Source of the DNA: Eunapius fragilis
Taxonomy: Eukaryota > Porifera > Demospongiae > Spongillida > Spongillidae
Length of the DNA: 64,000 bases
Direction: 5' to 3'
Assembly (NCBI GenBank): GCA_963681505.1
Contig: OY811981.1
Span: 62,001-126,000 of the forward strand
Shown here piece after piece: positions 43,440-55,583 of this stretch. Every line of letters begins with the position of its first letter. Position 1 is the first letter of the stretch. The notes below the pieces were generated by a model that was not told the origin of the DNA, ran no database searches, and worked only from the letters and a program-made list of their open reading frames with translations. The position numbers and the translations under genes are program-made.

Positions 43440-43680
43440 CAATTGGGCCAATTGGTTCCATCGGCCCAATTGGTGCGATTTGTCCCTAAGAATTGATGCC
43501 AATTGGGCCAATTGGTTCCATCGGCCCAATTGGTGCGATTTGTCCCAATGAATTGATGCCAATTGGGCCAATTGGTTCCATCGGCCCAATTGGTGCGATT
43601 TGTCCCTAAGAATTGATGCCAATTGGGCCAATTGGTTCCATCGGCCCAATTGGCGCGATTTTTCCTATTATTGCCAATTG
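43440..43680. repeat. Run of 60-bp units within array B
   Basis: Here the 55/60 alternation is replaced by consecutive 60-bp units. Tails alternate between CCCTAAGAATTGAT and CCCAATGAATTGAT, giving a local 120-bp period. The neighbouring copies are almost identical, suggesting a recent local expansion. Confidence 0.75.
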
Positions 43681-43909
43681 GTCCAATTGGTTCCACGGGC
43701 CCAATTGGTGCGATATGTACCAATGAATTGATGCCAATCGGGCCAATTGGTTCCATCGGCCCAATTGGCGCGATATGTCCTATTGATGCCAATTGGGCCT
43801 ATTGGTTCCACGGGCCCAATTGGCGCGATATGTACTATGTAAGCCAATTGGGCCAATTGGTTCCACGGGCCCAATTGGTGCGATATGTCCCAATGAATTA
43901 ATGCCAATT

Positions 43910-44990
43910 GGGCCCATTGGTTCCATCGGCCCAATTGGCGCGATATGTACTATTTATGCCAATTGGGTCAATTGGTTCCACGGGCCTAATAGGAGCGATA
44001 TGTCCCACTGAATTGATGCCAATTGGGCCAAATGGTTCCATCGGCCCAATTGGCTCGATATGTACTATTTATGCCAATTGGGCCAATTGGTTCCACTGGC
44101 CCAATTGGTGCGATATGTCTCAATGAATTATTGCCAATTGGGCCAATTGGTTCCATCGGCCCAATTGGCACGATATGTACTATTTATGCCAATTGGGCCA
44201 ATTGGTTCCATCGGCCCAATTGGTGCGATTTGTCCCAATGAATTCATGCCAATTGGACCAATTGGTTCCATCGGCCCAATTGGCGCGATTTTTCCTATTG
44301 TTGCCAATTGGGCCAATTGGTTCCACGGGCCCAATTGGCACGATATTTACTACGTATGCCAATTGGGCCAATTGGTTCCACGGGCCCATTTGGTGCGATA
44401 TGTACCAATGAATTATTGCCAATTGGGCCAATTGGTTCCATCGGCCCAATTGGCGCGATATGTACTATTAATGCCAATTGGGTCAATTGGTTCCACGGGC
44501 CTAATAGGAGCGATATGTCCCACTGAATTGATGCCAATTGGGCCAATTGGTTCCACTGGCCCAATTGGTGCGATTTGTCCCAATGAATTGATGCCAATTG
44601 GGCCAATTGGTTCCATCGGCCCAATTGGCGTGATATTTCCTATTGTTGCCAATTGGGCCAATTCGTTCCACGGGCCCAATTGGTGCGAGATGTATCAATG
44701 AATAGATGCCAATTCGGCAAATTGGATCCATCGGCCCAATTGGCGCGATATGTCCTATTGATGTCAATTGGGCCAATTGGTTCCACGGGCCCAATTTGCG
44801 CGATATGTACTATGTATGCCAATTGGGCCAAATGGTTCCACGGGCCCAATTGGTGCGATATGTCCCAATGAATTAATGCCAATTGGGCCATTTTGTTCCA
44901 TCGGCCCAATTGGCGCGATATGTAATATTTATGCCAATCGGGCCAATTGGTTCCACGAACCCAATAGGTGCGATATGTCCCAATTAATTG
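43910..44990. repeat. Array B internal duplication (3,491-bp offset), copy 2
   Basis: Counterpart of 40,420-41,500, carrying the same ordered rare variants. Together with the 2,280-bp offset pair, it shows that array B also evolves by multi-unit block duplication and not only by single-unit slippage. Confidence 0.75.
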
Positions 44991-46084
44991 ATGCCAATTG
45001 GGCCAATTGGTTCCATCGGCCCAATTGGCGCGATATGTCCTATTGATGCCAATTGGGCCAATTGGTTCCACGGGCCTGATTGGCGCGATATGTACTATGT
45101 ATGCCAATTGGGCCAATTGGTTCCACGGGCCCAATTGGTGCGATATGTCCCAATGAATTAATGCCAATTGAGCCAATTGGTTCCATCGGCCCAATTGGCG
45201 CGATATGTACTATTGATGCCAATTGGGCCATTTGGTTCCACGGGCCCAATTGGTGCGATATGTCCCAATGAATTGATGCCAATTGGGCCAATTGGTTCCA
45301 TGGGCCCAATTGGCGCGATATGTCCTATTGATGCCAATTGGGCCAATTGGTTCCATCGGCCCAATTGGCGCGATATGTACTATTTATGCCAATTGGGCCA
45401 AATGGTTCCACGGGCCTAATAGGAGCGATATGTCCCAATCAATTGATGCCAATTGGGCCAATTGGTTCCATCGGCCCAATTGGCGCGATATGTACTATTT
45501 ATGCCAATTGGGCCAATTGGTTCCACGGGCCCAATTGGTGCGATTTGTCCCAATGAATTGATGCCAATTGGGCCAATTGGTTCCATCGGCCCAATTGGCG
45601 TGATATTTCCTATTGTTGCCAATTGGGCCAATTGGTTCCACGGGCCCAATTGGTGTGATATGTACCAATGAATTGATGCCAATTGGGCAAATTGGTTCCA
45701 TCGGCCCAATTGGCGCGATATGTCCTATTGATGCCAATTGGGCCAATAGGTTCCACGGGCCCAAATGGTGCGATATGTCCCAATGAATTGATGCCAATTG
45801 GGCCAACTGGTTCCACGGGCCCAATTGGCGCGATCTGTACTATGTATGCCAATTGGGCCAATTGCTTCCACGGGCCCAATTGGTGCGATATGTACCAATG
45901 AATTATTGCCAATTGGGCCAATTGGTTCCATCGGCCCAATTGGCGCGATATGTACTATTTAAGCCAATTGGGCCAATTGGTTCCATCGGCCCAATTGGTG
46001 CGATTTGTCCCAATGAATTGATGCCAATTGGGCCAATTGGTGCCATCGGCCCAATTGGCGCGATTTTTCCTATTGTTGCCAATT

Positions 46085-46201
46085 GGGCCCATAGTCGGTC
46101 GAGTCAGCAAGCCCTTGCTGTACTACGATTCGGAAAGGCTCGTCCTCCAGCAATGGAAGCAGCTCGCTAGTCCGCTCCTCATCTGAAATTTTTGCCTCAA
46201 G
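46085..46201 (-). pseudogene. Possible LTR-retrotransposon gag fragment between arrays B and C
   Basis: About 110 bp at the B/C boundary matches neither satellite and is richer in G+C than array C. On the minus strand one frame is open from 46,201 to 46,085 (39 codons) and reads like protein, including LLPLLEDEPFRIVVQQGL followed by an acidic DSTDYG stretch. A leucine-rich helix, then an acidic turn and a D-Y motif, is reminiscent of the gag N-terminal region of Ty3/Gypsy-type elements. That assignment is from memory of the family's general pattern and is not proven. There is no start codon, no LTR and no flanking element sequence. It could instead be an exon scrap or chance coding. Confidence 0.4.
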
Positions 46202-47699
46202 TTTGTTAAATTAACACATCGGTGGGAAGATAGCCAATTTTCTCCCATAGAAATGTATGGGAGGGAACCACTAATCTAATCGCATCGTAAAGACAAACCA
46301 ATGAGACTATTGGAAAGCAGGCATTATTTTAAGAAAGAGAACAGGTTACTCGTACGTTCCATGAATGAGAATCGCAACTCCACAAGGTTGTTAAATTAAC
46401 ACATCGGTGGGAAGATAGCCAATTTTCTCCCATAGAAATGTATGGGAGGGAACCACTAATCTAATCGCATCGTAGAGACAAACAAATTTGACTATTGAAA
46501 AGGAGACATTATTTAGAGAAAGAGAACAGGTTACTCCTACGTTCCATGAATAAGGATCGCAACTCCACAAGGTTGTTAAATTAACACATCGGGAGGAAGA
46601 TAGCCAATTTTCTCCCATAGAAATGTACGGGAGGGAACCACTAATCTAATCGCATCGTAAAGACAAACCAGTGAGACTATTGAAAAGGAGGCATTATTTT
46701 AAGAAAGAGAACAGGTTACTCGTACGTTTCACGAATCAGGATCTCAACTCCACAAAGTTGTTAAATTAACACATCGGTGGGAAGATAGCCAATTTTCTCC
46801 CTAAGAAATGTATAGGAGGGAACCACTAACCAATGAGACTATTGGAAAGGAGGCATTACTTTAAGAAAGAGAACAGGTTACTCGTACGTTTCACGAATCA
46901 GGATCGCAACTCCACAAAGTTGTCCATAGAAATGTATGGGAGGGAACCACTAATCTAATCGCATCGAAAAGACAAACCAATGAGACTATTAGAAAGGAGG
47001 CATTATTAAGAAAGAGAACAGGCTACTCGAACGTTTCACGAATCAGGATCGCAACTCCACAAGGTTGTTCAATTAACACCTCGGTGGGAAGATAGCTAAT
47101 TTTCTCCCATAGAAATGTATGGGAGGGAACCACTAATCTAATTGCATTGTAAAGACAAACCAATGAGACTATTGGAAAGGAGGCATTACTGTAAGAAAGA
47201 GAACAGGTTACTCGTACGTTCCATGAATAAGGATCGCAACTCCACAAGTTTGTTAAATTAACACATCGGTGGGAAGATAGCCAATTTTCTCACATAGAAA
47301 TGTATGGGAGGGAACCACTAATCTAATCGCATCGTAAAGACAAACCAATGAGACTATTGGAAAGGAGGCATTACTTTAAGAAAGAGAACAGGTTACTCGT
47401 ACGTTTCACGAATCAGGATCGCAACTCCACAAAGTTGTTAAATTAACACCTAGGTGGGAAGATAGCCAATTTTCTCCCATAGAAATGTATGGGAGGGAAC
47501 CACTAATCTAATCGCATCGAAAAGACAAACCAATGAGACTATTAGAAAGGAGGCATTACTAAGAAAGAGAACAGGCTACTCGAACGTTTCACGAATCAGG
47601 ATCGCAACTCCACAAGGTTGTTCAATTAACACCTCGGTGGGAAGATAGCTAATTTTCTCCCATAGAAATGTATGGGAGGGAACCACTAATCTAATTGCA

Positions 47700-50465
47700 T
47701 TGTAATGCCAAACCAATGAGACTATTCAAAAGGAGGCATTATTTAGAGAAAGAGAAGAGGTTACTCGTACGTTCCATGAATAAGGATCGCAACTCCACAA
47801 GGTTGTTAAATTAACACCTCGGTGGGAAGATAGCCAATTTTCTCCCATTGAAATGTATGGGAGGGAACCACTATACTAATCGCATCGTAAAGACAAACCA
47901 ATGAGACTATTAGAAAGGAGGCATTATTTTAAGAAAGAGAACAGGCTACTCAAACGTTTCACGAATCAGGATCGCCACTCCACAAGGTTGTTCAATTAAC
48001 ACCTCGGTGGGAAGATAGCTAATTTTCTCCCATAGAAATATATGGGAGGGAACCACTAATCTAATTGCATTGTAATGCCAAACCAATTTGACTATTCAAA
48101 AGGAGGCATTACTTAGAGAAAGAGAAGAGGTTACTCGTACGTTCCATGAATAAGGATCGCAACTCCACAAGGTTGTTAAATTAACACCTCGGTGGGAAGA
48201 TAGCCAATTTTCTCCCATTGAAATGTATGGGAGGGAACCACTAATCTAATCGCATCGTAAAGACAAACCAATGAGACTATTGGAAAGGAGGCATTATTTT
48301 AAGAAAGAGAACAGGTTACTCGTACGTTCCATGAATGAGGATCGCAACTCCACAAGGTAGTTGAATTAACACATCGGTGGGAAGATAGCCAATTTTCTCC
48401 CATAGAAATGTATGGGAGGGAACCACTAATTTAATCGCATCGTAAAGACAAACCAATGAGACTATTGGAAAGGAGGCATTACTTTAAGAAAGAGAACAGG
48501 TTACTCGTACGTTCCATGAATAAGGATCGCAACTCCACAAGTTTGTTAAATTAACACATCGGTGGGAACATAGCCAATTTTCTCCCATAGAAATGTATGG
48601 GAGGGAACCACTAATCTAATCGCATCGTAAAGACAAACCAATGAGACTATTGGAAAGGAGGCATTATTATAAGAAAGAGAACAGGTTACTCGTACGTTTC
48701 ACGAATCAGGATCGCAACTCCACATGGTTGTTAAATTAACACATCCGTGGGAAGATAGCCAATTTTCTCCCATAGAAATGTATGGACTAATTTAATCGCA
48801 TCGTAAAGACAAACCAATGAGACTATTGGAAAGGAGTCATTATTATAAGAAAGAGAACAGGTTACTCGTACGTTCCATGAATAAGGATCGCAACTCCACA
48901 AGGTTGTTAAATTAACACATCGGTGGGAAGATAGCCAATTTTCTCCCTAAGAAATGTATAGGAGGGAACCACTAATCTAATCGCATCATAAAGACAAACC
49001 AATGAGACTATTAGAAAGGAAGCATTATTTTAAGAAAGAGAACAGGTTACTCGTACGTTTCACGAATCAGGATCGCAACTCCACAAGGTTGATCAAATAA
49101 CACCTCGGTGGGAAGATAGCTAATTTTCTCCCATACAAATGTATGGGAGGGAACCACTAATCTAATTGCATTGTAATGCCAAACCAATTTGACTATTCAA
49201 AAGGAGGCATTATTTAGAGAAAGAGAAGAGGTTACTCGTACGTTCCATAAATAAGGATCGCAACTCCACAAGGTTGTTAAATTAACACATCCGTGGGAAG
49301 ATAGCCAATTTTCTCCCATAGAAATGTATGGGAAGGAACCACTAATTTAATCGCATCGTAAAGACAAACCAATGAGACTATTGGAAAGGAGGCATTACTT
49401 TAAGAAAGAGAACAGGTTACTCGTACGTTCCATGAATAAGGATCGCAACTCCACAAGTTTGTTAAATTAACACATCGGTGGGAAGATAGCCAATTTTCTC
49501 CCATAGAAATGTATGGGAGGGAACCACTAATCTAATCGCATTGTAAAGACAAACCAATGAGACTATTGGAAAGGAGGCATTATTTTAAGAAAGAGAACAG
49601 GTTACTCGTACGTTTCACGAATCAGGATCGCAACTCCACAAGGTTATTAAATTAACACATCCGTGGGAAGATAGCCAATTTTCTCCCATAGAAATGTATG
49701 GGAGGGAACCACTAATTTAATCGCATCGTAAAGACAAACCAATGAGACTATTGGAAAGGAGTCATTACTTTAAGAAAGAGAACAGGTTACTCGTACGTTC
49801 CATGAATAAGGATCGCAACTCCACAAGGTTGTTAAATTAACACATCGGTGGGAAGATAGCCAATTTTCTCCCATAGAAATGTATGGGAGGGAACCACTAA
49901 TCTAATCGCATCGTAAAGACAAACCAATGAGACTATTTGAAAGGAGGCATTATTTTAAGAACGAGAACAGGTTACTCGTACGTTCCATGAATAAGGATCG
50001 CATCTCCACAAGTTTGTTAAATTAACACATCAGTGTGAAGATAGCCAATTTTCTCCCATAGAAATGTATGGGAGGGAACCACTAATCTAATCGCATCGTA
50101 AAGACAAACCAGTGAGACTATTGAAAAGGAGGCATTATTTTAAGAAAGAGAACAGGTTACTCGTACGTTTCACGAATCAGGATCGTAACTCCACAAAGTT
50201 GATAAATTAACACATCGGTGGGAAGATAGCCAATTTTCTCCCTAAGAAATGTATAGGAGGGAACCACTAATCTAATCGCATCATAAAGACAAACCAATGA
50301 GACTATTAGAAAGGAGGCATTATTTTAAGAAAGAGAACAGGTTACTCGTACGTTTCACGAATCAGGATCGCAACTCCACAAGGTTGATCAAATAACACCT
50401 CGGTGGGAAGATAGCTAATTTTCTCCCATACAAATGTATGGGAGGGAACCACTAATCTAATTGCA
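47700..50465. repeat. Array C higher-order repeat, 2,766 bp, copy 1
   Basis: Fifteen monomers: 15 x 185 = 2,775, minus a 9-bp deletion in one monomer (GTATGGACTAATTT at about 48,780) gives 2,766. Marks with this offset include ACAGGCTACTCAAACG at 47,941, CACATGGTTG at 48,721, CCATAAATAA at 49,245 and GATCGTAACT at 50,181. The left boundary is approximate. Confidence 0.88.
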
Positions 50466-53290
50466 TTGTAATGCCAAACCAATTTGACTATTCAAAAGGA
50501 GGCATTATTTAGAGAAAGAGAAGAGGTTACTCGTACGTTCCATGAATAAGGATCGCAACTCCACAAGGTTGTTAAATTAACACCTCGGTGGGAAGATAGC
50601 CAATTTTCTCCCATTGAAATGTATGGGAGGGAACCACTATACTAATCGCATCGTAAAGACAAACCAATGAGACTATTAGAAAGGAGGCATTATTTTAAGA
50701 AAGAGAACAGGCTACTCAAACGTTTCACGAATCAGGATCGCCACTCCACAAGGTTGTTCAATTAACACCTCGGTGGGAAGATAGCTAATTTTCTCCCATA
50801 GAAATATATGGGAGGGAACCACTAATCTAATTGCATTGTAATGCCAAACCAATTTGACTATTCAAAAGGAGGCATTACTTAGAGAAAGAGAAGAGGTTAC
50901 TCGTACGTTCCATGAATAAGGATCGCAACTCCACAAGGTTGTTAAATTAACACCTCGGTGGGAAGATAGCCAATTTTCTCCCATTGAAATGTATGGGAGG
51001 GAACCACTAATCTAATCGCATCGTAAAGACAAACCAATGAGACTATTGGAAAGGAGGCATTATTTTAAGAAAGAGAACAGGTTACTCGTACGTTCCATGA
51101 ATGAGGATCGCAACTCCACAAGGTAGTTGAATTAACACATCGGTGGGAAGATAGCCAATTTTCTCCCATAGAAATGTATGGGAGGGAACCACTAATTTAA
51201 TCGCATCGTAAAGACAAACCAATGAGACTATTGGAAAGGAGGCATTACTTTAAGAAAGAGAACAGGTTACTCGTACGTTCCATGAATAAGGATCGCAACT
51301 CCACAAGTTTGTTAAATTAACACATCGGTGGGAACATAGCCAATTTTCTCCCATAGAAATGTATGGGAGGGAACCACTAATCTAATCGCATCGTAAAGAC
51401 AAACCAATGAGACTATTGGAAAGGAGGCATTATTATAAGAAAGAGAACAGGTTACTCGTACGTTTCACGAATCAGGATCGCAACTCCACATGGTTGTTAA
51501 ATTAACACATCCGTGGGAAGATAGCCAATTTTCTCCCATAGAAATGTATGGACTAATTTAATCGCATCGTAAAGACAAACCAATGAGACTATTGGAAAGG
51601 AGTCATTATTATAAGAAAGAGAACAGGTTACTCGTACGTTCCATGAATAAGGATCGCAACTCCACAAGGTTGTTAAATTAACACATCGGTGGGAAGATAG
51701 CCAATTTTCTCCCTAAGAAATGTATAGGAGGGAACCACTAATCTAATCGCATCATAAAGACAAACCAATGAGACTATTAGAAAGGAAGCATTATTTTAAG
51801 AAAGAGAACAGGTTACTCGTACGTTTCACGAATCAGGATCGCAACTCCACAAGGTTGATCAAATAACACCTCGGTGGGAAGATAGCTAATTTTCTCCCAT
51901 ACAAATGTATGGGAGGGAACCACTAATCTAATTGCATTGTAATGCCAAACCAATTTGACTATTCAAAAGGAGGCATTATTTAGAGAAAGAGAAGAGGTTA
52001 CTCGTACGTTCCATAAATAAGGATCGCAACTCCACAAGGTTGTTAAATTAACACATCCGTGGGAAGATAGCCAATTTTCTCCCATAGAAATGTATGGGAA
52101 GGAACCACTAATTTAATCGCATCGTAAAGACAAACCAATGAGACTATTGGAAAGGAGGCATTACTTTAAGAAAGAGAACAGGTTACTCGTACGTTCCATG
52201 AATAAGGATCGCAACTCCACAAGTTTGTTAAATTAACACATCGGTGGGAAGATAGCCAATTTTCTCCCATAGAAATGTATGGGAGGGAACCACTAATCTA
52301 ATCGCATTGTAAAGACAAACCAATGAGACTATTGGAAAGGAGGCATTATTTTAAGAAAGAGAACAGGTTACTCGTACGTTTCACGAATCAGGATCGCAAC
52401 TCCACAAGGTTATTAAATTAACACATCCGTGGGAAGATAGCCAATTTTCTCCCATAGAAATGTATGGGAGGGAACCACTAATTTAATCGCATCGTAAAGA
52501 CAAACCAATGAGACTATTGGAAAGGAGTCATTACTTTAAGAAAGAGAACAGGTTACTCGTACGTTCCATGAATAAGGATCGCAACTCCACAAGGTTGTTA
52601 AATTAACACATCGGTGGGAAGATAGCCAATTTTCTCCCATAGAAATGTATGGGAGGGAACCACTAATCTAATCGCATCGTAAAGACAAACCAATGAGACT
52701 ATTTGAAAGGAGGCATTATTTTAAGAACGAGAACAGGTTACTCGTACGTTCCATGAATAAGGATCGCATCTCCACAAGTTTGTTAAATTAACACATCAGT
52801 GTGAAGATAGCCAATTTTCTCCCATAGAAATGTATGGGAGGGAACCACTAATCTAATCGCATCGTAAAGACAAACCAGTGAGACTATTGAAAAGGAGGCA
52901 TTATTTTAAGAAAGAGAACAGGTTACTCGTACGTTTCACGAATCAGGATCGTAACTCCACAAAGTTGATAAATTAACACATCGGTGGGAAGATAGCCAAT
53001 TTTCTCCCTAAGAAATGTATAGGAGGGAACCACTAATCTAATCGCATCATAAAGACAAACCAATGAGACTATTAGAAAGGAGGCATTATTTTAAGAAAGA
53101 GAACAGGTTACTCGTACGTTTCACGAATCAGGATCGCAACTCCACAAGGTTGATCAAATAACACCTCGGTGGGAAGATAGCTAATTTTCTCCCATACAAA
53201 TGTATGGGAGGGAACCACTAATCTAATTGCATTGTAATGCCAAACCAATTTGACTATTCAAAAGGAGGCATTATTTAGAGAAAGAGAAGA
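50466..53290. repeat. Array C higher-order repeat, 2,766 bp, copy 2
   Basis: Each mark of copy 1 recurs 2,766 bp later, at 50,707, 51,487, 52,011 and 52,947, including the 9-bp deletion at about 51,547 and the GGAACATAGCC variant. The copies are almost identical by eye, so the duplication is recent. Toward the right the pattern passes into a 1,295-bp repeat. Confidence 0.88.
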
Positions 53291-54900
53291 GGTTACTCGT
53301 ACGTTCCATAAATAAGGATCGCAACTCCACAAGGTTGTTAAATTAACACATCCGTGGGAAGATAGCCAATTTTCTCCCATAGAAATGTATGGGACGGAAC
53401 CACTAATTTAATCGCATCGTAAAGACAAACCAATGAGACTATTGGAAAGGAGGCATTACTTTAAGAAAGAGAACAGGTTACTCGTACGTTCCATGAATAA
53501 GGATCGCAACTCCACAAGTTTGTTAAATTAACACATCGGTGGGAAGATAGCCAATTTTCTCCCATAGAAATGTATGGGAGGGAACCACTAATCTAATCGC
53601 ATTGTAAAGACAAACCAATGAGACTATTGGAAAGGAGGCATTATTTTAAGAAAGAGAACAGGTTACTCGTACGTTTCACGAATCAGGATCGCAACTCCAC
53701 AAGGTTATTAAATTAACACATCCGTGGGAAGATAGCCAATTTTCTCCCATAGAAATGTATGGGAGGGAACCACTAATTTAATCGCATCGTAAAGACAAAC
53801 CAATGAGACTATTGGAAAGGAGTCATTACTTTAAGAAAGAGAACAGGTTACTCGTACGTTCCATGAATAAGGATCGCAACTCCACAAGGTTGTTAAATTA
53901 ACACATCGGTGGGAAGATAGCCAATTTTCTCCCATAGAAATGTATGGGAGGGAACCACTAATCTAATCGCATCGTAAAGACAAACCAATGAGACTATTTG
54001 AAAGGAGGCATTATTTTAAGAACGAGAACAGGTTACTCGTACGTTCCATGAATAAGGATCGCAACTCCACAAAGTTGTTAAATTAACACATCGGGAGGAA
54101 GATAGCCAATTTTCTCCCATAGAAATGTACGGGAGGGAACCACTCATCTAATCGCATCGTAAAGACAAACCAGTGAGACTATTGAAAAGGAGGCATTATT
54201 TTAAGAAAGAGAACAGGTTACTCGTACGTTTCACGAATCAGGATCGTAACTCCACAAAGTTGATAAATTAACACATCGGTGGGAAGATAGCCAATTTTCT
54301 CCCTAAGAAATGTATAGGAGGGAACCACTAATCTAATCGCATCATAACGACAAACCAATGAGACTATTAGAAAGGAGGCATTATTTTAAGAAAGAGAACA
54401 GGTTACTCGTACGTTTCACGAATCAGGATCGCAACTCCACAAGGTTGATCAAATAACACCTCGGTGGGAAGATAGCTAATTTTCTCCCATACAAATGTAT
54501 GGGAGGGAACCACTAATCTAATTGCATTGTAATGCCAAACCAATTTGACTATTCAAAAGGAGGCATTATTTAGAGAAAGAGAAGAGGTTACTCGTACGTT
54601 CCATAAATAAGGATCGCAACTCCACAAGGTTGTTAAATTAACACATCCGTGGGAAGATAGCCAATTTTCTCCCATAGAAATGTATGGGGAGGAACCACTA
54701 ATTTAATCGCATCGTAAAGACAAACCAATGAGACTATTGGAAAGGAGGCATTACTTTAAGAAAGAGAACAGGTTACTCGTACGTTCCATGAATAAGGATC
54801 GCAACTCCACAAGTTTGTTAAATTAACACATCGGTGGGAAGATAGCCAATTTTCTCCCATAGAAATGTATGGGAGGGAACCACTAATCTAATCGCATCGT
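52011..54900. repeat. Array C 1,295-bp (7-monomer) repeat, left set
   Basis: CCATAAATAA recurs at 52,011, 53,306 and 54,601, and GATCGTAACT at 52,947 and 54,242, all exactly 1,295 bp (7 x 185) apart. This repeat overlaps the end of the 2,766-bp copy, so different block sizes were amplified from the same template. Confidence 0.85.
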
Positions 54901-55583
54901 AAAGACAAACCAATGAGACTATTGGAAAGGAGCATTATTTTAAGAAAGAGAACAGGTTACTCGTACGTTCCATGAATAAGGATCGCAACTCCACAAGGTT
55001 GTTAAATTAACACATTGGTGGGAAGATAGCCAATTTTCTCCCATAGAAATGTATGGGAGGGAACCACTAATCTAATCGCATCGTAAAGACAAACCAATGA
55101 GACTATTTGAAAGGAGGCATTATTTTAAGAACGAGAACAGGTTACTCGTACGTTCCATGAATAAGGATCGCAACTCCACAAGTTTGTTAAATTAACACAT
55201 CGGTGTGAAGATAGCCAATTTTCTCCCATAGAAATGTATGGGAGGGAACCACTAATCTAATCGCATCGTAAAGACAAACGAATGAGACTATTGGATAGGA
55301 GGCATTATTTTAAGAAAGAGAACAGGTTAGTCGTTCGTTTCACGAATCAGGATCGCAACTCCACAAAGTTGTTAAATTAACACCTTGGTGGGAAGATAGC
55401 CAATTTTCTCCCATAGAAATGTATGGGAGGGAACCACTAATCTAATCGCATCGTAAAGACAAACCAATGAGACTATTGGAAAGGAGGCATTATTATAAGA
55501 AAGAGAACAGGTTACTCGTACGTTTCACGAATCAGGATTGCAACTCCACATGGTTGTTAAATTAACACATCCGTGGGAAGATA

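Larger units (their letters stand above)
38244..46090. repeat. Minisatellite array B (55/60-bp units, 115-bp dimer)
   Basis: Tandem units starting GCCAATTGGGCC. A 55-bp unit (usually ...GGCGCGATATGT plus a short tail such as ACTATGTAT) mostly alternates with a 60-bp unit (...GGTGCGATATGT plus CCCAATGAATTGAT), giving a dominant 115-bp period and roughly 136 units. Each unit has about three CCAATTGG palindromes and one GGGCCC or CGGCCC. It shows no similarity to arrays A or C. The sequence is open in many frames on both strands, with frames up to about 213 codons, but 115 is not a multiple of three, so each frame is lost after a few units and coding is unlikely. Confidence 0.96.
46198..55583. 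repeat. Satellite array C, left part (185-bp monomers)
   Basis: Head-to-tail 185-bp monomers. The TTAAATTAAC mark lies at 46,206, 46,391 and 46,576, exactly 185 bp apart. Each monomer has the hairpin CCCATAgaaatgTATGGG followed by AGGGAACCACTAATCTAATCGC. Blocks that align with the array A monomer, in the same order and strand, are GGCATTA, AGAGAACAGGTTACT, TTCCATG, TTAACACNTCGGTGGGAAGATAG, the hairpin, GGGAACC, and ATCGCATCGTAAA. One truncated monomer lies near 46,920. Open minus-strand frames of about 75-90 codons recur with the monomer and are by-products. Confidence 0.96.

Noticed and set aside
38244-46090. Collagen-like or antifreeze-like repeat protein gene
   Set aside because: The Gly-X-Y-like runs are short and interrupted, the 115-bp dimer does not keep frame, and equally long frames exist on the opposite strand.
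38244-46090. CRISPR array
   Set aside because: The stretches between conserved blocks are themselves repeated and similar, not unique spacers; there are no cas genes, and the sequence is eukaryotic.
45853-46170. A 105-codon plus-strand open frame crossing the array B edge
   Set aside because: Most of it is array B repeat, and its tail reads the unique 110-bp segment on the strand opposite to the more protein-like frame.
55538-55583. Start codon at 55,538 as the beginning of the RT gene
   Set aside because: The bases from 55,538 to 55,583 are satellite array C; the frame happens to be open across the insertion junction. The element itself begins at about 55,584.
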